Below, piece after piece: positions 11,847 to 22,487 of a DNA stretch of 64,000 nucleotides. The DNA is taken from positions 38,195 through 102,194 of the forward strand of contig JAIXMO010000075.1 of NCBI GenBank assembly GCA_025677825.1, given 5' to 3'. Source of the stretch: Helicostylum pulchrum. Its lineage: Eukaryota > Mucoromycota > Mucoromycetes > Mucorales > Mucoraceae. The notes below the pieces were generated by a model, which was not told the origin of the DNA, searched no databases, and saw only the letters and a program-made list of their open reading frames with translations. A program made the position numbers and the translations under genes. The first letter of the stretch is position 1; each line of letters opens with the position of its first letter.

Positions 11847-12111
11847 CAAAAAAAAACAAAAGAAAGTCACCTGGTCATATTATAAATAGCATTAAAGTAA
11901 TCGCCCCCTTTTTTTTTTCTTTTCTCTCTCTTTTTTTTACTTTATGTTATTTTTCCATATTATTCAAGTAAGTTAATAATCCTTTTTTTTTTCTTTTTTT
12001 TTTTTTTTTTATTAAAGCCTGAAAAAAAGATATATAAAAAAGATAAAACACACCCCTTTCCCTTCCTATAAAAAAAAATACGAAAAAAAAAAAAAAAAAA
12101 AAAAATAGATA

Positions 12112-12914
12112 ATGACAACACCATGTTTAACTCGACAAAATGCATTTTTATTAGAAGCGAATGAGCGATTATCACCACTTGATTCGGTAATATTTATTAT
12201 CTTGAAACTTGAAATAAAAAAAAAATAAGCTAATAAAAAAAAACATTAGTTTTGCGGAATATGCTTTAAATCAAACGATCAAGTATTAATCAAACCTTGT
12301 ACTTGTATTGTACGAAATAAGTCATAGTTAGTTATTAAAAAAAAACTAGTTTTTTTTTTTTTTTTTTTTTTGATGAGTTGGTTTTAATTATCAATTAGTC
12401 TAGCACACAAAAAGTGCTTTCTCGATTGGCTAGTTAAAGACGGGTACCCTTTGTACTGTACACGGTGTAAATCGAGATACAACATATCGATTAACCTTAC
12501 TGTTGGTACCAAATTATTACTTTCGCTTGTTCAATTCGTTTTGTTTATATTGGCTTATCTTGCCGTTCACCTGTATATGTGCCTAAATTTCGAGTCCTTT
12601 ACGAAATCTGGTTTTCAATCACAATATGGAGATGATACTTTTGTTCGAGTCCCAGAAGACTTTATATTACCTGTAAGTCTATCTATCTCGTCCTCTCTGT
12701 CTTTGTATACTGACAGTTTAAAATATATTATTAGACATTTAGTTTAGGACGCTGGAACTCATCTTTTCAATCCTTTCGTTTGTTTTTTATTTCGCATTTT
12801 TGCTTTACAGTCATTTTCATCATTTCCTTCATACTTTCTTTCCTTGTAACAAATCGCTTTTATCCACTTCATTTGTCCTTGTATTTATATTCCATAATTC
12901 ATGCTGTCAAATAA
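12112..12914 (+). CDS. RING-CH (MARCH-type) membrane E3 ubiquitin ligase
   Basis: Four exons (12112-12186, 12250-12320, 12399-12672, 12735-12914) give about 199 residues. The zinc domain reads FCGICFKSND, then CTC, HKKC and YCTRCKSRY, matching the RING-CH pattern C-x2-C ... C-x-C-x7-H-x2-C ... C-x2-C. Spacing decides the second donor: using GTCATA at 12321 restores exactly seven residues between the fourth cysteine and the histidine. The better-looking GTACGA at 12310 would break both frame and spacing. Two or three hydrophobic segments follow (LLSLVQFVLFILAYLAVHLY; VIFIISFILSFLV), the usual membrane anchor of MARCH proteins, which ubiquitinate membrane cargo. Target is unknown. The 5' leader contains a long A run. 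Confidence 0.82.
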
Positions 12915-13234
12915 GAAGTTTTTTTTTTTTCGTAAATATATGCACTTTTTTGAAGTTTTTATTTAAATTTTCCCTCCCATTCTTTATGGAGCTCATTCGT
13001 CTGTGTGTAACTGCGAGTCAAATCTCCCAATCTGAACCAACTTACTTAAAAAAGACCATGTACTCATCTTTATTAAAACCCAATTGAGCCAATAAGACTT
13101 GTATACATGAATAATATTTAACGGCTATTTTATTTTGATTTTTTCCTTTTCTTTTTTCTTTATATCTATTAATCTTTTTTTCTCTTTTTTGTAGGTACCC
13201 TTTTTTTGCATACACACATATATACTTTTAAACT
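12915..13234. other. Intergenic, bZIP promoter region
   Basis: T- and C-rich sequence between the RING-CH gene and the bZIP gene. No coding signal. It ends in a pyrimidine-rich stretch and a short A-rich leader before the start codon. Confidence 0.5.
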
Positions 13235-14052
13235 ATGACATATCCACCTTATGACGCTTACTTGTCAAACCTTGACTCACTTGTATTTGACACACCAAGT
13301 GAAGTAATTCAATCTGAAAAAGATGTTGCAGATGAACTTGACTTATGGGTAAAACTATAACCATTAAAAAAAAAATTTTCGTTGGATGACAAATTAATTT
13401 TTTTTTTAAATGTTTTTAGAGTAACGCACAATTTACATTTGATGTAAAGCCAGGTGTAGGCATTTATGATGAAGAAAAGAACAAGAGTCCAGTTACTACA
13501 ACCGCTTCACAATTTGAATCTGCTTCTGGTTTAGACCCTGAAACTTATGATACACTTGTCAATTATCTTGATTATGAGTTACCCAGACAACAACAAGTTA
13601 AATTAGAACAAAAGCCTGTACCTAAGCGTATTCAACCACGTCCCTTAGCCCCTGCTTTACCTATTCTTTCTCCTGTCGTTGCTCCTACTCGTCAAATCTT
13701 GATGCCTAAACCACCTGCTGCTGCTGCTCCTACACCTGTCCTGGCTTCTATTGTACCATCTGCTACTGCTATTCCTAAAAAGATTGTAACTGCAAAGCGT
13801 CCTTTACAACAAGAAGAAGAATTTGATTTCGAAGATAGTCAAAATCCCGATGAAGATAAACGTCGTCGTAATACAGCTGCTAGTGCTCGTTTCCGTGTAA
13901 AGAAGAAGATGAGAGAACAAGCTATGGAACACTCTGTTCGTGAAATGACAAAGAAATCTGATCACTTGCAAGATCGTGTTAATAACCTTGAGACCGAAAT
14001 CAAATTCCTTCGTAGCTTATTACTCGATAAAGCTGAAAAGAACAAGGCTTAA
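13235..14052 (+). CDS. bZIP transcription factor, Cys-3/MetR-like
   Basis: Two exons (13235-13348, 13420-14052) encode 248 residues. An acidic, low-complexity N-terminal region and a proline/alanine-rich middle precede a C-terminal basic zipper. The basic region RRRNTAASARFRVKKKMREQ carries the N-x7-R DNA-contact pattern, and a leucine heptad follows (LQDRVNNLETEIKFLRSLLL). That basic sequence is closest to the fungal Cys-3/MetR/Zip1 group that controls sulfur assimilation (family knowledge). Assignment to sulfur control here is inference. The codon use is noticeably cleaner and richer in preferred codons (GGT, GTT, CGT) than its neighbours, which suggests strong expression. The 3' untranslated region carries nine copies of TTCAACAT. 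Confidence 0.9.
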
Positions 14053-14656
14053 AAAAACCCCCAACCAACAAACAAACAAAAATTCAACATTTTATAAATA
14101 TTCAACATACACAAAACCCCTTTTTTTCTTTATATATTCAACATAACATTTTTCACCACCCCCTCCTCTCTAAAATCTTTCAACATATTTACAAACCTTC
14201 TCTCTCTCCATTTCCTCTTTCTAATTCAACATTATATCATTTTCTTTTTTTTCTTGTATCATATTTTCAACATTAATTTGTACCTGTAATTCAACATTTA
14301 TTTAAAACAAACAAAAAACCCCCCCTCCTCTCCATCTTTTTTTTAATCTTACCCTAGCTCGACTTAACTCTAATTCAACATTAGTCAACGCATTCAACAT
14401 GATAACCTAGTCTTTTAATTTTTTTATAACTTAATAAAAAAAAAATGTCTTTTTTTTTTGCCTCAAAACTTTTTCTGTCTGACTCATTTGATTTCCTATA
14501 TCTAGTTCCTTCACGCTTAGTAATATCTATTCAGTTCATGTGAAAAATAAAAGAAGCGGTAAATATATACGCTCAGTTTCTATCTCAACTGCGTGTGTAT
14601 ATTTCTTGGTTTTTTTTTTTTTTGCTCTTTTTTTACTCTTCAAATATATATACAGA
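14053..14656. other. bZIP 3' region and PEX10 promoter
   Basis: The first 350 bases are the probable 3' untranslated region of the bZIP gene, C/T/A-rich and nearly free of G, with the TTCAACAT array listed separately. The rest is T-rich sequence leading into PEX10. No further gene is seen. Confidence 0.55.
14083..14400 (+). promoter_or_regulatory. Nine copies of TTCAACAT in a 3' UTR
   Basis: The exact octamer TTCAACAT occurs at 14083, 14101, 14137, 14179, 14225, 14266, 14290, 14374 and 14393, always on the coding strand of the bZIP gene and irregularly spaced. The flanks differ between copies, so it is a conserved word and not a tandem duplication. The likely role is a clustered binding site for an RNA-binding protein acting on stability, localisation or translation of the bZIP mRNA. 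That is inference. Confidence 0.65.
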
Positions 14657-15895
14657 ATGACAGATTCATCACAACCTAATATGACCATGGACTTTCCTTA
14701 TGGTGCTCAGCCAGATATAAGTAAAGTCCCTTTTGCTATTAGAAAAAAAAAGCGTGTCTTTTAATGTAATTCTCTGTTAGTTCGAGCTAATCAAAAAGAT
14801 GTATATTATCAAATGGTATTACAAGAACAAATGACTAGAGTAGCGCAACAGTTTCTTGGTAAGAAAAAGCACACACAATAATGCGAACGGAACTAACATG
14901 TCAAGTATTAGGAGCTAGACGTCAACATCAATGGCAGAAAGAAATTAACACTGTATCCAACTTTTGTTACTATGGCCTAACAACTTTATTGGGCACACAA
15001 ACTTTAGGAGAAGAGTATTGCGATCTTGTACAAATCAATCAAAATAATCAAACGTATCCTGGATTAATTGTAAGTATTTTATATGTGTGTAGAGAGAGAG
15101 AGAGAGAGAGAGATTGACTTTGTGTAGCGCCGTTTTATGCTTGTTTTTGCTCAAGCGGTTTTACCTTATATATATACCCGTAGTGTATCACAATTAAAGA
15201 AACAATCACGTCAACCATCTTCTGTTCAATTAGAACCAAAAGGTTTAAAACATAGTGTAACACAGTTTGTAAAGACACATATAAGCATGATTCAAGAGTT
15301 CTTTGTCAAGAATGTAAGACCAGTTCATTTAGCCATCTTTTATTTCTTTGGTGCTTATTATAGTTTTTCAAAACGATTTGCTGGTATTCGTTACGTAAGT
15401 ATTATTCGTTTTTATTTTGTATAGTGTGTACTAAATGAAATACAAAACTAGATATTTACACGACAATTGGGAGTTCATGAGCAAAGAGTTGGATATGAAG
15501 TCTTAGGTATCTTAATCACACTTCAGTTATTAATTCAAGGGGGGTTAGCAGCTCGTAAACGAATTATAAGTGCACAATTGACGAAAGAAATTGAAGTTGA
15601 GGAAACGGATAAAGTAGTAGTAGAAGAGGAGGAAAAGAAGATTGCGGAAGAAGATGATTTTGATTTTATGGACTCGGTAGATGAAAAAGTGGAAGAAGTA
15701 GAATTGACATATGAACAGTTACAAACTTTAAAATGTGCACTTTGCTTAGAACCACGTACAGTTACAACTACTACACCTTGTGGACATTTGTTTTGTTGGA
15801 GTTGTGTAGTAGAATGGTGTCAAAATAAACCGGAATGTCCGTTATGTCGTAGTAGTGTGAATATATCGCATCTTGTGCCTCTAAGTAACTTTTAA
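14657..15895 (+). CDS. PEX10: Peroxisome biogenesis factor 10 (RING peroxin)
   Basis: Five exons (14657-14720, 14781-14858, 14912-15069, 15128-15394, 15452-15895) join in phase to 336 residues. The first join restores QPDIIRANQKDVYYQ, the conserved N-terminal peroxin motif. TLGEEYCDLVQ and several hydrophobic segments follow. The C-terminal RING is C3HC4: CALCLEP, CGHLFCWSCVVEWC, CPLCR. Pex10 sits in the peroxisomal membrane and, with Pex2 and Pex12, forms the ubiquitin ligase that recycles the Pex5 import receptor (family knowledge). An acidic spacer of E/D residues separates the membrane part from the RING. The first intron has a GTAAAG donor, and reading through it would add a lysine-rich tail and a stop. 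Confidence 0.93.
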
Positions 15896-15920
15896 ATCAT
15901 AAATAAAAACCGGATAATAA

Positions 15921-16155
15921 ATGGACCCGTATGTATCTCCCGTCTCGTTAAATCTTTTTTTTTTTGCATACATGTTTACGGGGGGGTTTTTTTTTCGGTA
16001 AAGGTGATTTTCCTGTTTCTCTTTTTTTGTTAGGTGTAACGTATAGTACGATTGTTTGCTATCAATATCAAAAAAAAAAAAAAAACGATACTATGAGAAA
16101 GTTAAATAAAGAGATACTTAACTATTATACAACGTTTAAAGAACATTTATCTTGA
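15921..16155 (+). other. Possible small membrane-protein gene, frame uncertain
   Basis: Just after PEX10, an ATG at 15921 opens MDPYVSPVSLNLFFFAYMF and reaches a GTAAAG donor at 15998. A T-rich acceptor at 16034 leads into VTYSTIVCYQYQKKKKNDT and KLNKEILNYYTTFKEHLS before a stop. The shape is that of a small one-helix protein with a charged tail, but the two parts are out of phase by one base across the T11 and G7 runs. A homopolymer error or a true relic would both explain it. I do not recognise the family. Confidence 0.35.
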
Positions 16156-16550
16156 TTGTTTCTGTTTTTTTTGTATAATATTTTGGTAACTTTTTTTTTT
16201 CTTTTTCTATTAAAAATTACCCGCGTCCAAGATTTTGTTTCACAGTGATATCATATGTCCGCTGCTGAAATATACTTTTCATCTTTAGATACGTAGCTCG
16301 TGCGTGCGTGTAAACTTCAAGGAGTACCTTATAGTAGCTATAAGGAGAGAAATAACAAGGGCATTGCAATTGCAAAAGAAAATAATCAGTGTAAGTTGTC
16401 AATTTGCGAAAAAATTATGCGACCACGAAAGGTGTATTTTTTTTTCTCTCTCCTGAGTGACCTCAATCTTATGATAAACTATAAATACAATTGGTTTTTT
16501 TTGCTCTTTTTTTTTTTTCTCTCTTTTTTACACATATTTTTTTTTTTTTT
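16156..16550. other. Intergenic, T-rich
   Basis: No convincing gene. It ends in long T runs immediately before the YTP1-like start codon. Readings on both strands are short and interrupted. Confidence 0.5.
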
Positions 16551-18232
16551 ATGTATAAAATGATAAAGTCGATACTTGCATCAAGTTTGTTTTATTATGG
16601 CGTTGTGTTTGCACAACATGATATGATGGAAGATACTGCTCAACCTGCATTTAATGCTACTGGGAATGAGCCCATGTCTTATGCTTTACTGCCTGAACAT
16701 AAAGGGTACTTTTACGTTCATGTTATTATGATGGTTATAGCATTTTGGATATTAATGCCAATGGGTAAATTAAGTGTGATAAAGTAAAATATATATATAT
16801 TTTTATACTAATTTGTTTTTTAGGTGTTATGTTGGGTATTGCCAAGTCATCTCTTCATGTTCCGGTTCAACTACTAGCATTTTGCTTTGCCATGGTAGGA
16901 TTCCTGTTTGGTAAAGTATACGGTCACTCTACGCCTCATCTTTACCAATCCAATTCTCACCATACACTCGGATGGGTAATGTTCTGGTTTTTAATTATAC
17001 AAATGACAATTGGTATTATAAGAAAAGTAGCCAATGCCGTTAGAAAACCCAATCATTACCAAACGGTAGAACAAACAGATGAGTCGTCGTCTTCTTCTTG
17101 TATGAGCGAGACAAGTAGTGAGACACTGCATACAAGTTCATTTGACTTTGACAAGGAAGCATATAAACCGGAGACAGTCACGGCACGTCTTTTTAATGCC
17201 GTATCACCCTACATTCCTAAACTGATCAAAGGTGCATTTGTGACAATTGCTTATAATCAGTTTACCAAGGTCTTTTGTAGGTACTATCATATGGTGATGG
17301 GTAGGACTTTTATTATCTTGATATTTATTCAAACTCTAAGTGGATTAGTTGTTTATCATGGTGTATGCAGGTAAAAAAAAAAAGCAATTACAATTTTTTT
17401 TTGGTTTGCGTGCTAAAGATGTCAACTAAAAAATAGGTCTTGGGAAGTATTAGGTTGTGCTGCGCATTTAATTAAAGGCGGTATCTTCTTCTTTTATGGT
17501 ATTATGACATTTGGTCGGTACTTGGGAGCATTTGCAGATCGAGGCTGGGCTTGGAATCAAATAGACGACAGCGACGGAGGTTCAAGTTTTAGTTTTGAAA
17601 TGATTGAATGTGTTTTAATTTTTGTATATGGTATTACCAATACTTGGATGGAACATTTTGGTCAAGATTCTACATGGAGTCATAAAGATTTGGAGCATGC
17701 GAGTCTAGCTTTTATGTGGTGGTGGTGTGGTGTTATCGGTATGTTGATAGAAAGTAAAAGAATTGGCAAGTTGTTGCAAAGAACGACTACTTCAAGTTAT
17801 TCTTTAAATCCGTTTCCTGCGCTGACGGTGTTGGTGACAGGTATTTCAATGGGGAATCATCATCAGGATACAGAGTACTCTGGTAATATTCATTGGATGT
17901 GGGGTACTTTGCTATCAAGCGCAGCAGTCTGTCGATTTATTACGTATATAACGCTGTATCGCAATTTACCAGCGGATTGTCAACCAACTCGTCCTCCTTC
18001 CGAATTGCTGGGAGCCTTTTTACTCTTGGCAGGCTCTATCTTGTTTATGGCCTCCAATTCAGGGACTTTGGATTGGTTAAAAGAAAATAATGTGGATAGC
18101 ATGTTCTTGATGAATGTGTGCGTGGCACTTACTTCAATTACCCTTTGCTATGTCACTAGCCTGCAAATTCTTAAAGCTTGGGCAGAAAAAAGAGAAGAAG
18201 TATTAAAGAAACAACTTGACCAGTTCTCCTAA
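16551..18232 (+). CDS. YTP1-like membrane protein with DUF2427-type N-terminus
   Basis: Three exons (16551-16764, 16824-17370, 17437-18232) join to about 518 residues. A signal-like hydrophobic start (SILASSLFYYGVVFA) is followed by the N-terminal domain with HKGYFYVHVIMMVIAFWILM and conserved histidines (GHSTPHLYQSNSHHTLGW), recalling DUF2427/cytochrome b561-like helices. The C-terminal half matches the YTP1 region: GGIFFFYGIMTFGRYLGAFA, DRGWAWN, WMEHFGQD, DLEHASLAFMWWW. About ten membrane segments can be counted. The family is found in fungi. Its function is poorly known, and heme binding at the paired histidines is only inference. The start could also be the ATG at 16560, three codons later. 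Confidence 0.85.
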
Positions 18233-18553
18233 TAATAATAACTAAATAACATTTTAAAAAAGAGCTTTGTTACCCATAAAGAAAAGGAAAAAAAAAAGAA
18301 AAAAGATTTTTTTTAAAAAAAAAAAAAAAAAAACGTGGAATCAAAATGTTTAAATTTCTCTCTTTCTTTCTTTCTCTGCTCTTTTTCTTTTTCAACTAGC
18401 AAAAAAGGGGTAGAAGGAAACGGTTTATTCTACTTTATATTTCGAGTGCTTTTTTTTTTTACTTTTCTGAAAGTTTAGTTGAAGTACGCGCGCGCCCTAT
18501 TTTTTTATTTTTAAAACTACCTTTACTTTTTATTTTCTTTCATTATAAAAACA
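18233..18553. other. Intergenic, SNT2 promoter region
   Basis: A and T runs with a CT microsatellite-like stretch near 18358-18375 and a CGCGCGC block at 18488. No coding signal. Confidence 0.5.
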
Positions 18554-21500
18554 ATGTCAGATATTAAACCTGCTCATCGTATTGATTCTACTGTATTGGC
18601 AGACGGTACAACTGTTCATATTAACGGTAAATAAATAAATAAAAGTTGACATGGAGTATTTTATAATATACTAACAGATAAAGAAAATATAAAGACCATG
18701 TATATTTAGCACCAGAGCATCTTGGAGAACCCTATTATATAGGAAGAGTTATGGAATTCTGCACTTCCTTTAAGAGGAAGGGACTTCAAGCTCGCATTGC
18801 TTGGTTTAACAGACCTAAAGATGTTATTAACCGAAAGTCTGCTGATCCTTGTCTGTTAGTAGCTACCATGCATTCAGACATCAATCCTGTTTCGTCAATT
18901 CGTGGTAAATGTACTGTCACTCACAAGTACTATGTACAGCACATTGATGAATATCGTAAACAACAAGATAATTTTTACTATAATCAATTATATGATCGAT
19001 ACATACAGCGTGTTTATGATGTTGTTCCATGTGAAACGGTACAAAACGTACCCATGGAGACTCTCGAAGCTTTAAAACAAAGATTTCAATTTATTATCGT
19101 AGAGCAAGGTAAAGCGGCTGATCTAACAATTGCTAGAAGAAATTGTTGTGTATGTCAACAATGGTGCCAAAGGTAAATATAAAAAAAAAAATCTCTCTCT
19201 CTTTTTGCCCTTCTTTTTTTTCGTAAACTCATATACATGTAAAATGTAGTGCTGTATCAGTAAAATGTGCTGGATGTCAAAAGAGTTACCATATGTCATG
19301 CTTAAACCCACCATTGACTCGTAAACCATCTAAAGGATTTGCTTGGCAATGTGCTTTTTGTACTCGTCAAGAAGTACTAGCCGATTCATCTTCTTCCAAC
19401 CCTCAAAGTCCAGCTTCTACAGAAACTTTGTCTTCAAAACATCTTTCACCCGATTTAGATCATCCACCCACAAAAGCAGAGTTGAAACGACAAACTCGAG
19501 CTACTCGGTCTCAAGTATCCTCAAAACCTTCCAGTACACAAGCTCAGCCTGATCGAGAAAAATCAGAACCCAAATTAAAGGTACACAATAATAAGGTACC
19601 TAAAAGTAAGTACAGACATGTACAATAGTCTTTTCTCTTTTCTTTTTATATATATTTACTTATATTTTTTTGTTTGTGTAAAATAGATCAACAGATAAAG
19701 ATGACACACATGTGGCCTTTTCGATATTTCGGTGTCAATACTAATATCGGTGATATCCTTGGTAAATAATGAATACACAAAGCACACAACATCGTTAAAT
19801 TAAAACGTCACAACTAAAAAAAAATTTTAAAATAGATGTTGATGATCGTATCTATCCAAGAGCAAAGAGTCGAATTGGAGCTAGGTATCAAGCAACTGTA
19901 TCTGATTGGAATGATGATCAACAATCGTCCCCTATTGCTAGTGATTCATCCTTCAGGGTAAAAAAGAAAAATGATCGAAAGATGAAACTTAATCCAAATC
20001 CTAAAAGATCAGGTATTTTTTTATTTAAAAAAAAAAACTTTTTTTTTTTTTATATAAAAGATAACTAAAAAATGTGGTTTATCTAGCTGATACAAGTCCA
20101 ACTGTTGAACAAATAGAAGGTATAATTGAAGAACAACCATCTGAAGTTTCAATGATTCCTGTAAGAGGTGGAGATGATACAGCTACTTGTCTTTATCGAC
20201 CTGGTATTTTAGATGATGAACAAAGTAATGTACACCCTTTTTCTTGCAGCATAAATATACTAACTTTTTTTTTTTTATAACAGTTGATGATTATATGAAT
20301 AACGTCAAGGAATTAGGTAATATTCCAGTATCATCGCACTCTTCAGATTTAATGGATAAAGCACTTCACCAACTCGAATTAAGCGATTACCATACGGATC
20401 AAGCATTTCAAAATATGGAACAACTTAGTGAAGATGATTTTAAACATTTGGTTCATTGGACTCAAAAAGAAATTGATGCGTTTGAACAAAGTATACGTGA
20501 TCACGGACATGATTTAAATTACGCTAAAAATAGCGTACAAACAAAATCTATGGCTGATATCGTTAGGTACTTTTACCAGTGGAAAAAAACTGATCGCTAT
20601 GAATTAGTTTATTCTGATTGGACTAAAATATATCGACCAATGTAAGGAACCAAAAAATAATAAAAAAAAAAAAAAAAGAGATACTAATACACACTTTATA
20701 TAGGAAAAAGTTTAAAAAGTTTCCTCGTAGTAGTCAAGTAGTAGAAGAAGCAGATAATGAAATCAATCAAATTACAAATAGCGAAGAAGATTCAGATCCA
20801 ACGATTGTACCTAAATCAACATATAAAAAATCATATCAATGCATGAATTGTCTAACTGAAGAATCAAAAATTTGGAGAAGATCACCTTCTGATTTCGATC
20901 GTAAACGAAAAGTATTCAACGAAGTATTATGTGATGATTGTGGTATTTATTGGTTGAAATATGCAAAGATAAAGCCTATTGTGGTCGAGAAAAAGAGTAC
21001 CGCTAGTAGTAATAGCAGTAATACTACTCCTACAGTTCCTAGCATAACTACTTTACATGTAGTGGAAGACGATAAGAAACGTAAAAAATCAACTGATATG
21101 ACTAAAGCTGGGCCATCAAAAAGATCAAAAGACCATGTAAGCTTTATTTTTTATATATACTAAAAAAAAAAAAGCTTATATATTTATATATGTATATAAT
21201 TAGATACGTGTAACCTCACCTTTGCATTTTGAAGCTACACCATGCAAAGTATGCTTTAGTACTACTCCCAGTGATCGATTATATATCTGTCACGGTTGTG
21301 GTATGTCTGTGCACAACGGTAAGATTTGACATAAACAAATAATACAACAATTTTTATTTATTTTATTTATTTTTCATATATAGACTGTTATGGAATTGAA
21401 AGCAGTATGGAACAAGCAGGATGGTTATGTGATCCATGCGATAATAAAATCCACCCGGTTTCTTCTTACGTATACGAATGTGTACTCTGTTTCAAATCAG

Positions 21501-22398
21501 CCAAAGAAACGCAGCAACCATTAAAACGAACCGCAGGATATAATTGGGTTCATGTACAATGCGCGACATTCATTCCTGAGATTAAATTTGTACAGCCTAA
21601 CTTACTTTCGCCAGTGGAATATGTTGGTTGTGTGGATATTGCAAGGTTAAATGCGACATGTCAATTATGTGAAAATCCTCGAGGAGCTTGTGTCCCGTGC
21701 ACAGAGTGTAGAAAAGCGGTACATGTACAATGCGCTATTGATCATAATTTCAAACTGGCTTTTGAAATGCAACCTAATACCCATAATAGCAATAAGTCTA
21801 CTAAATATCCAATTGTACCCGCGGGCCTCTTTGGTCCTTCTTCGCCATCTGGACTTATGATTCCGCAAGTTTGGTGTCCCTCTCATAATGTCACTAATCG
21901 AAAATTAATTGAATTAAGCACTAGAACTGCTAACGATACCCAACAGGTAAAAGGAATGATTTACATGTATATATATTTATACTTTTTACTAATTTTTTTT
22001 TTTTTTTTTGGAAATGTATATAGTCGTCTCTTATGACCTATGTTAAAAATTACAAATGTATAGCTAAAGGCACTACACCTGCTATGAGACGTTTTAGAGC
22101 TTCACGGCGCTATCAAAGTAATGATGTACATCGCAAGATGCCTAATCCAAGGGCAGCAGCTTTAGAAGCGTTATCGATGGAAGATGTAGTACAAACGACA
22201 CCTACTATTACCAAACTAACACTCACTTCTAATTCTCGTCGAACTAGTATTAGCAGTACCAATAAGAAAGGGATATGTTCAACTGAAGGGTGTCCAGTAA
22301 GGCATACACCGATTTGGTGGAATGTTGGTGACAATAAAAGAATTTGCCAACGTTGTCATCAAAAATATAAAGAAAAGCATGTAAATAATATCATATAA
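18554..22398 (+). CDS. SNT2: SNT2-type chromatin protein (BAH, PHD, ELM2/SANT, extended PHD)
   Basis: Eleven exons join in phase to about 1046 residues (exon starts 18554, 18695, 19250, 19687, 19836, 20087, 20284, 20704, 21204, 21384, 22024). Domain order: BAH (YLAPEHLGEPYYIGRVMEF); PHD (CCVCQQWCQ ... CAGCQKSYHMSCL); an ELM2-like stretch; SANT (LVHWTQKEIDAFEQSIRDHG ... ADIVRYFYQWKKT); a GATA-like C4 finger (CMNCLTEESKIWRR ... LCDDCGIYW); PHD plus extended PHD (CKVCFSTTPSDRLYICHGCG ... CVLCFKSA ... CQLCENP); and a C-terminal C4 motif (CSTEGCPVRHTPIWW ... CQRCH). This is the architecture of Snt2, which reads histone marks and recruits an Rpd3-type deacetylase in yeast (family knowledge). The second GATA-like finger at the extreme C-terminus is a feature to compare with other fungi. 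Confidence 0.93.
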
Positions 22399-22487
22399 AA
22401 AAATATAAAAAAAAAAGGAGAGGGGGATATAAATAAAATATGTTTATATACATGTACACATGTATATATATTTATTATTGTGTGTGG

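Noticed and set aside
12801..13087. Second protein frame overlapping the RING-CH gene end
   Set aside because: Phenylalanine-rich reading in another frame of the last exon and its T-rich 3' region.
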